This document shows positions 27,901-34,851 of a stretch of 34,851 nucleotides of DNA, in pieces; the stretch's first letter is position 1; the number at the start of each line of letters is the position of its first letter. The stretch is taken from assembly GCA_003427395.1 (NCBI GenBank), contig BFEA01000587.1:231427-266277 (forward strand), given 5' to 3'. Source of the stretch: Chara braunii (Eukaryota; Streptophyta; Charophyceae; Charales; Characeae). The notes under the pieces are model-generated. The model made no database searches and was not told the DNA's origin. It saw nothing but the letters and a program-made list of their open reading frames with translations. The position numbers and the translations under genes are program-made.

Positions 27901-27924
27901 GCTCAATGGTTGTGTGGCTGGAAA

Positions 27925-28125
27925 CTCTCTTTAGAGTTGCTTTTTATCGCTTCAAAGCTCCATAGTCCAAAGCGCAGAAACAACTGAAATTGCTCACTCA
28001 ACGAATCGAACCTGCAACCTGATGCAATCAAAGCAGAACACATAAGCACTACGGAAAGTGGATCCACAGTCCCCTGAAGCAAACTGCGACATGCCAGTAT
28101 GGTTGGTACCATGCCCTGTATACCC
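27925..28125 (-). repeat. tRNA-like repeat unit 1 (possible SINE)
   Basis: On the minus strand, from about 28060 down to 28000, the sequence reads like a degenerate tRNA: AGTGCTTATG (D-loop-like), CTGC-TTTGATT-GCAT (anticodon arm-like) and GGTTCGATTC (complement of 28003-28012), which fits the Pol III B-box GGTTCGANTC. It matches unit 2, about 300 bp downstream, across the tRNA-like part and both flanks (TGGTACCAACCAT against TGGTAGTGACCAT). Acceptor stem and a proper T-stem are not seen, so it is not a functional tRNA. Confidence 0.55.
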
Positions 28126-28224
28126 GGACAACTTCTGCCAAATGGTCCTTGGGCTTTTCAGGCCAGGGTTTGCATCCCAACCAATCTGGGCATGTCATCA
28201 TCTGGTTGCTCAAGACATGCTGTG

Positions 28225-28430
28225 TGAAAGGTGCTTCGTATCTCTTTCCAAGCTCCACAGTCAAATCACTGAAATGATGAAATCATTCAAATCAACTCAA
28301 CGAATCACACCCAAAACTTGCTGCAATGAAAGCAGAACACATACCACTAGAAATTGTGAGCTGGGGTGAAACTGAAGCCAATTAGTGCAGACTTCAGCCT
28401 ACCCCAGCATGGTCACTACCATGACCAGCT
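28225..28430 (-). repeat. tRNA-like repeat unit 2 (possible SINE)
   Basis: The minus strand has CTAGTGGTATG (complement of 28340-28350), a perfect CTGC-TTTCATT-GCAG anticodon-like arm (28321-28335), and a decayed B-box (TGTGATTC). It is the same family and orientation as 27925-28125. Confidence 0.55.
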
Positions 28431-28534
28431 GCACCCAGACTCAACTACAGCCACAAATTTTCAGAAGAATATCAGCCACAGCCATCAAACACCTTAAGCA
28501 GACAGTACGCTACTTGCGAGTACATCAAGATCAG

Positions 28535-28595
<61 letters not shown>

Positions 28596-28628
28596 CAAAT
28601 GTCATACATATCTATTTTGTAGTATGCN

Positions 28629-28716
<88 letters not shown>

Positions 28717-28749
28717 GCAAATGTCATACATATCTATTTTGTAGTATGC
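28535..28749 (+). repeat. two (CT)n microsatellites with an N gap and a 35-bp duplicate
   Basis: CT runs at 28535-28593 and 28629-28710. The 35 bp after each run are identical (28593-28627 and 28715-28749, from TTGCAAATGTC to GTAGTATGC), and a single N stands at 28628 right after the first copy. This pattern fits an abutted contig overlap better than a real duplication. Confidence 0.92.
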
Positions 28750-29139
28750 ATATACCTTATCCATCCACTTATTTCTCCATTTATCTATTCATCCACTATG
28801 CATCCCTTTTCCTTGCCCAAGCGCGACAAACAGCACGAGTGGGCATATAACCCAAGTTGAAAAGCTCTGAGAGAGAGCCACACAACTCCAGATATGCCAA
28901 GCTAGTAGTGTATGCGCAAGGAATGGTGGGTCGATATGTCTATGTATTCACCCATGCACTGACATAGCAGACAATGCATAGCTTACCTGTATTCTCTTTC
29001 TATTTACCTATCCATCTACCTCTATACATGTGTGCCTCCGTGCTGCACAATCATAGTACACAGCAACGAGTGGCACACAGCCCAAGATGAAAGTCCTGGC
29101 ACGCAACAGAGGAATACCACAAGCAGATAGTATCCACGT

Positions 29140-29267
29140 GATGACCTGGTCAGGATTGGCCAAACGTTGCTCACCCTTTCCACATAATGACTAGGTCAGG
29201 ATTGGTTAACTGTTGCTCACCCTATCCTCACACTGACTGGTCAGGATCAGCTGAATGTTGCTCACCC
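29140..29267 (+). repeat. ~46-bp tandem repeat, three copies
   Basis: Units at about 29140, 29187 and 29233 contain ACTxGGTCAGGATTGG and GTTGCTCACCC. Intervals are 44-47 bp with moderate divergence. Confidence 0.88.
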
Positions 29268-32200
29268 CCCCGTCCCTTCCCCGGCCCCCTGGAAATGCAT
29301 CCTGTAGCTGGCATGAAATTACAGCCACATAGGCACTGGATACGACAATCACATGCAGGGAGGAATACCATTCTTTTTTTTGGGGGGGGAAGGAATGGTA
29401 TTCTTTTTTCCTGTGGAGGAAGAATGGCATTCTACTGTAGCTTGAACCTGGTCAGCTGTTGGGACGCGAGTTATGTGTAGTTCCCCTCTGGCTCTGCCAA
29501 TCAGGGCCAACATAACCTTGATTCTCAAGTCATCGCACAAGCCTTGTTGGCAACATGGAACAGGTTCATGGCTAAGTTAACATGCAATTCAGCCAATCAG
29601 GCTAGTAAGAAAGGCATATCAGATCTGAAGTACCAACCGGGTACTGGGCTGGAGTGGCTGACTTGTGGAGTAGATTATTCTCCTCCCTCCTTACAGAACA
29701 CCCCATCCAGATATTGCTTTGGACCAACATCCCCTCTGATTTTAGCAAACCAGAACGGATATGGGCAATCTGGAAAGAGAGGTGCAGCATCACACTTGAC
29801 AAAAGGAATCCCCGAGAAAAGGTTTGGGCAGCAACCACGACACTCATCGAGGCAGAAATCCTGTGTAAATGTCACAATGAGCAACTGCTAATTCAGGCTG
29901 ACCCAGAGTCAGAGAGGCCACAAAAAAGCTAAGTTCCAGGGGACATGGCTGGCAAAAGGCAAGGTGGCTACGATACGAGGAATGGGCATCCAATGGGAAG
30001 ACTGGCACAACTCAGACCCATCCACGGAAAGGCAAGACAGCCAACATCCCGAGTCCAAGGATCCCATTTGAGCATAAGATACAGACTGTAGCAATCTGTA
30101 AGAGACCACAACTTGGATCCAACTCAGGGAGACAGCCAAACTCACCCTTGCACGTATAGCTCTATCTGGAAAACTTTGAGGAAGGGTCTGAGAGGAGTGA
30201 GAACGGAACAGCAAGCTGACAGACAATCCTCCTATGAAGGAGTAATCAATGCTGTTCAGGGGTCCCTCGGCCAAACGGAAGGAAGCATGAGGGTGTAAAT
30301 TTTGCAATGCTATGACTTGCCAGTGGAAAGGGAATGGACTAACGCTCCCCAGAATGGTACACAGAGCCAGGGCCATAAGGACCTGTTTTTATCAAAAAAG
30401 AAAAAAGCAAAGGAAAAAAGAAAGGGCATACTCAACTTTTTCAAACAAGGACTTTCCCGATAATATATTGGACCTAAATCACAGGCAGATTCACCCAGGA
30501 GAACTTAGGTGGACCCCACTGCCTGGCAGTAGCTTTGCGCCTGGAAAGCTTCCGCCAAACCCACATTGTAGGCCCCAGTGATGGAAAGAGAAAACCGGGT
30601 CCCGCTGCGGCACAAATGTTTGGCAGGTCTGTTGTCGCCTGTTACCCGATAGGCGAAATTTTCCTTATACAGAAACTTCACATCAGCTTGTCTCGGTTCT
30701 CACTCAATCCCTGGCTTCCTTTCCACATCGGATGGTCGAACCAAGGGAGGTGCCCCCACTCAGGAACGGGCAAAAGGAATATGTGAAAACGTCTGCCACA
30801 TCTTCTGATCAATTTGCCGCTCAGTGCGCATGAATGTGGGGTCTCACAAATCATCTTCCAAAGCATTGCTGCAAAGGAGTGGGGTCCACCTCCTAGTGTG
30901 TGTATTCTCCTTGCCTCCATGTGGCGCAACCTATACCCATCTTGACAAATCTCAGGAGCAAAAAGCCGCCTGCTCATCCGCACCAGAATGCTACGCACGT
31001 TCCGAAGAGAATGCGGTGGAGTGTAACTGAGCGTACCCTTACAACCTCACCTCCTTGCAAAGGGGGCCCGCATCCCATGAAAAAATCCAATGGATCAGAG
31101 GCGTACTGCGGGTATGACCTAAGTGGGTAGGAAAAACTGTAGCAAGAAGGGACTTTAACCTCAGTGACCCTTGGACGTCTTGCAACGAAGATGAGCAGCA
31201 CAGCATTCACAGGCAGAAACATTCCCATCTAGCTGTACAGCTCACGCATACAGCTACGTTCTGAACGAGCTACTGAGGGAGCTGCAATTTTTTTGAAGTC
31301 CTGTGAGGAATGCATCAGAAAGAAAGTGGCAGACGTACAAATCATCACATTGTGGATTCCACCATTGCCATTACCCAGAACCTCATTCCATAGATGCCCC
31401 AATCGGGATGCACCTCATGCGCAGACGGGGTGCATGATCTATACGACAACATGCAGAAGTCCTGCTATGTTACCTGAGCAAGTGGCGTACAACAGGGTAC
31501 TGTTATGATTCTGGTTGTCTGTTGTCTGAAGACCAACACTCACTCACATAGACTCCCAGGTATGCCCATACATACACAGAAGGAAGGGGAGAGGATAGGA
31601 GTATCACACCGCACAGGGAGAGATAAACACAGTGGAAGACTTGACCATGCGATATGACAGGGTACACTGAAAGTGCAACTCACTCCACTCAATCGTCACA
31701 AGCAGTCATAAAGCAAAGCAGAGTAGATCACATCCAAGAGACAATGAAGCAATGATAGTCCAAACCCAGTATCCACACTGTTTATGAAACTCAGAGTCTC
31801 GAATTGTCAGAATAACCTCAGAACTATGATGTGGTGCTCTGAGATGAGCAGCGCTTCACTCCCCAACCTTGATGAACCGCTATCACTACCCCTGAGTCCC
31901 TGAAACATCAAGCACCACCCACATACAGCCTCCAAAGAGAAGCGCCACCCTGAAACAGGCCTCTGAGGCTAAGCGCCACTCAGAGGATGAAGAAGAAGAC
32001 CGCGCCACAGTATCTGATGATGACAAAGTGTCGAAAGACTTCCCGGGTGGAAGTCTGCAGCAGCGCCACCACTCCTGACAAGATGATCTCTGACGAAGAT
32101 GCTGCCGCTATGGCTGCAGCGCCACAACCCTGGAACCCCACTCCGGAGGAGGGTTCAGCAGGGCACCAACTTCCCTTGCCTCCAGCAGACCTTGATAACC

Positions 32201-32538
32201 CAGACCTCTGTACAGCCCCTCGTGCTGACAGAGTACAGCGCAGGTCCCAGTTATGCCTGGCGCTCCGAAGGTCTGGCTATGTCTGTCTCCTTCCATGCTG
32301 AGCCGTCACTACTTCCGGTTCACACGTTGCGCAGCAGCGATGTACTCGGTACCAACTGCCAAAAAGCCCTGAACCGCTGTCTACAATCTATTAATAACCC
32401 ACACTAGCCTAGACTCGACCTAGACCGGACTGGTAGTACTCACCGGTACCGTTGCTGTTTCGGCCTCTCTGGCCTCTCCCTACCCGGCTATAGGCTATAG
32501 GACCATCTATCAGCTTAGGCCCATAGAGTCTGTCTGTG
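29268..32538. other. gene-poor stretch
   Basis: Apart from a possible LINE fragment (29654-29932) nothing is recognised. A T/G run and a repeated GGAATGGxATTCTTTTTT phrase lie at 29361-29430. An A-rich tract (30390-30425) could be a retroposon tail. At 31925-32110 the phrase AGCGCCAC recurs with an acidic EDEEEDR-like reading, interrupted by stops. Confidence 0.4.
29654..29932 (+). pseudogene. possible LINE ORF2 C-terminal fragment
   Basis: An open frame of 92 codons with the phrase RIWAIWKERCSITLD. It resembles VLWALWYKRCVNTMED in the post-zinc-finger tail of the LINE at 15430-15500 (W-A-x-W-x-x-R-C). The next frame after the stop continues with protein-like sequence (FQGTWLAKGKVATIRGMGIQ). 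The match is short and was made by eye; it could be coincidence. No other domain is seen. Confidence 0.3.
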
Positions 32539-32595
32539 CTAGGGTAGCCCGGGTCTGCTATCCGCGTCCTAGGGTAGCCCAGGTCTGCTATCCGC
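32539..32595 (+). repeat. 27-bp direct repeat, two copies
   Basis: CTAGGGTAGCCC(G/A)GGTCTGC and then TATCCGC at 32539-32565 and 32569-32595, with one difference. Confidence 0.9.
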
Positions 32596-32737
32596 AGTTA
32601 GGGTCACTGTAGGTACGGTCTGTTAGTTCGGGCCTGTATTTTCCCGAATTTGAAGATATGTCCCTCACGAATTTCACCTACAGGTAAGTCTCTCGGTTAG
32701 CCCTCAGCCAAACAAAATTACGAATCTAGCCTACCTA

Positions 32738-33121
32738 GTGTACAGCCTCGACAAGAGAGGCTACAGGCGACCAAAACCCAGCAAGTCATTGCAGTACGTT
32801 GCACTCAAAAGTAAACGAGTCCTACAAGCACTCCAGAGCTCAAGTGGTTCGCCGAAACGACGAGACCAAACAATATTAGTGTTGCAAACACCAGGCACAC
32901 CTCTCCAAGTGCAGCAAGACATGCTGGACACGAAGTGGTATTGTTTGCCATTGATTTTCAGGGTCAGTAAAGATTCTGGAAGTGGAAGAAGGCTGATTGT
33001 GAAACCAGCTGGAGACACAGGCAGTTGTTGCACTCGTTTCCAACGAGAGCCAAGGGTGGTTTTCCAGGTGCAACACATCGCAGACGTGTCATTCGCCAAA
33101 ATGAAAACTGTACACAACTGA
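32738..33121 (+). other. unassigned open frame, 127 codons
   Basis: This is the longest + strand frame in the right third. I do not recognise it: it is basic at the N-terminus, with no signal peptide, membrane segment or known motif. An overlapping minus-strand frame of 118 codons (32761-33117) is equally open, which weakens the case for a gene. It is recorded only because it is unexplained by a repeat. Confidence 0.12.
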
Positions 33122-33754
33122 CAGACTTTTCAAAAACTTACGGAAATGAAAAAAGAACAGTACTGACCTGGACAATGGTGGCCCTACATGCGGCAGCCAA
33201 TCAAGTTTACGATGGATTACAAAAAAAAAAACAAAAAAAAAACAAGGGGAATGGCATTTGACTTCCAAAGTGAAGGCTGGGGGAGAGACAGCAGTATCAA
33301 TTCCTGAAGAGGCAATGTCTCAATCACTCCGTCCAACAGGCCCAGTTCATTCGCTAAGGGCCCATATTGCAATAGTGGAGGTCCTGGGTTCAAGTCCAGC
33401 TTGCCTCATACACACCCATGTGCATATGTGTGGGCGGGCCACCCTATGTATGGCCTTAGGTGGAGGCTGTTCTTTTCAAGGCAAAGCCAGGGAAGATTGC
33501 ATCACCACCAACATGTCATTAACAGTTTTCTAAACGAAACTGCTGTTCACCAAGGTCCGCTACTGCCCCTCACGAGGGTCAGGGTCCCCGCATCTCCAGC
33601 TGTGATTGGCACTCTGACCAGCTGTAGCACCACCTTAGTCCATATCACAGTCTCTTGGCACTGCCAATGCCCGGGTAGGGAGATTTCGATACCCTTAACT
33701 TCCCCTTCACGAGCACAGCCTCTCACTGAAGTTGTACATTACCTGATGTTAAAG
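33122..33754. other. non-coding stretch with A-rich tract and B-box-like site
   Basis: An A-rich tract at 33218-33244. GGGTTCAAGTCC at 33389-33400 resembles a Pol III B-box/T-loop and is similar to the minus-strand site at 25627-25637, but no A-box or tRNA fold is visible. No gene. Confidence 0.35.
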
Positions 33755-33894
33755 GGGTGCTGGAGCTGGTTTCCAGCAGGTGAAGCTCCCCACCAATAGA
33801 TGGAGCCTCCCCTGGGTTGACGGTGGTGCCTGCTCCTACCAGCATCACTATCACCCGTGAGGGATGTTTAAACTAGTTGAAAAAAAAAAAAAAA
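33755..33894 (+). mobile_element. 5'-truncated LINE 3' end, plus strand
   Basis: The frame gives FQQVKLPTNRW and the DNA GGTTTCCAGCAGGTGAAGC, then CCCCACCAATAGATGGAG, as in the LINE end at 16375-16415. The 3' UTR also matches (TGCTCCTACCAGCATCACTA, then GTTTAAA) and ends with 15 A at 33880-33894. The left limit is uncertain; the insertion may reach further upstream. Confidence 0.8.
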
Positions 33895-34138
33895 GCATGG
33901 ATGTTCTGCCAACAAACAGGGCCACTTCATTCACCACTGACACTGAACTATGAAACATAATGTGCCAGTAGACAGGGTGGCTGCTGATAGATTTTCTCTT
34001 GGCCTTCTCTAGAGGCTAAGCTTGGGAGTACAGAGGACTCCATGAACAGTGAAAACCCAGCCAGGGCCTGTGATGCTTCAAATCACCACTACACCCCCAA
34101 AGGCATGCAACCTCCTTGTACACCCGACCCTGAATCTC

Positions 34139-34400
34139 CGAGCTGTCATAAGCCCAGCCCACTTGGGCCCACCAGCTTATTTAACCTGGTAGGGTCAAAG
34201 TCACCCACGACTCCCTAGTGCATCCATGGCCCCCGAGCTGTNCTTATTTAACCTGGTAGGGTCAAAGTCACCCACGACTCCCTAGTGCATCCATGGCCCC
34301 CGAGCTGTAATAAGCCCGGCCCACTTGGGGCCACCAGCCTATTTAACCTGGTAGGGTCAAAGTCACCCACGACTCCCTCGTGCATCCACGGCCCCCTTGC
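34139..34400 (+). repeat. ~110-bp tandem repeat with an N gap
   Basis: The unit runs GAGCTGTxATAAGCCC, CCCACTTGGG, TATTTAACCTGGTAGGGTCA, ACGACTCCCT and CATCCA(T/C)GGCCCCC. The 66 bp before the N at 34242 and the 66 bp after it (CTTATTTAACC to GAGCTGT) are identical, so the true copy number may be two rather than three. A minus-strand frame here is only a repeat product. Confidence 0.9.
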
Positions 34401-34851
34401 CCAAGAGCCCTGGGAATCCCTGGCATAACCTTGGAGCACCCGGCATAACCTGGGAGCACCCTTCCTGAATGTTACTGGCTATTCTTTTTCTTTTTTTCCA
34501 CAACCAGAACCTTGTGGTTCTGGCTGCTCATCAGTCCGGTTTCTATTCCACCGCCAAGTCAGATGGAATTCCAACGGATACTCACGCACGCTCCTCTCCA
34601 TTCTGGTTGAGAGGGCCCAAGCGGATGGCATTGATTACTTCCCAAGGGAAGGATGTACCACCCCTCACCCCTGCCTAAGTTAGCCTCTGATTGACATACG
34701 TTTGAAGTTAGTTGCTACTCTGGCTTTTGCTTAAGCTGTTTATTGTTTGTAAATTACCTGTGGGGGCACATCCAAATCCACATGGCTTGGTCCACATCCA
34801 GAATACACCCTGAGAGGGGCATTTTGGCCACTCTAACACTAACAGAACCCA
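34401..34851. other. non-coding end of the window
   Basis: A 22-bp imperfect duplication (GGCATAACCT(T/G)GGAGCACCC-like at 34422-34460), then nothing recognisable. Confidence 0.45.

Noticed and set aside
27518-27987. Long frames with (RE)n or (SL)n runs at 6108-6401, 27518-27987 and 28385-28860
   Set aside because: They are translations of GA/CT microsatellites.
31925-32170. Acidic protein-like frame (EDEEEDR region)
   Set aside because: It is interrupted by stops and built on a repeated AGCGCCAC phrase.

Overview
This window looks like retroelement-rich, gene-poor nuclear DNA of a eukaryote, most likely from the green lineage. The signs are a Ty3/gypsy element primed by initiator tRNA-Met, a LINE with a zf-RVT-type C-terminus, TTAA-flanked MITEs, long GA/CT microsatellites and three single-N assembly gaps. 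The gypsy gag resembles multicopy proteins I remember from charophyte algae such as Chara; this is memory only, so the organism call is tentative. I found no intact host protein gene, rRNA or functional tRNA.

Layout. 1-5339: non-coding DNA with short direct repeats and one MITE (1570-1779). 5340-11239: a 3'-truncated Ty3/gypsy element on the + strand. It has a complete 5' LTR (5340-6828) with perfect 9-bp terminal inverted repeats, a tRNA-iMet primer site at 6831, a leader holding a 13-bp-period array of ACGT-core motifs, broken gag, protease and RT reading frames, and a candidate -1 frameshift signal at the gag/pol junction (GGGAAAC next to the gag stop, then an 8-bp hairpin). 11921-16493: a degenerate LINE on the + strand, interrupted by one MITE at 12011-12221 and a head-to-tail MITE pair at 15603-15959, and ending in poly(A). 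16494-20594: no recognisable gene.

20843-21857 is the most unusual part. It contains twelve copies of a conserved ~20-nt core, most of them flanked by arms that differ from copy to copy but remain complementary to each other. That is compensatory covariation, so this looks like an array of RNA hairpins. An exact 189-bp tandem duplication has its joints inside the conserved core and explains the one hairpin whose arms do not match. Three copies of a second repeat (22158-22466) follow. A TATA-like site lies about 240 bp upstream.

22761-34851: repeats and retroelement debris. This includes two 3'-tail copies of the same LINE family (25718-25885 on the minus strand, 33755-33894 on the plus strand), a 78-bp repeat array facing an inverted copy across a GA microsatellite (27338-27900), two diverged units with a tRNA-like segment, and several minisatellites. 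Each single N (5485, 28628, 34242) sits between near-exact or exact direct repeats, as expected if overlapping contig ends were abutted.
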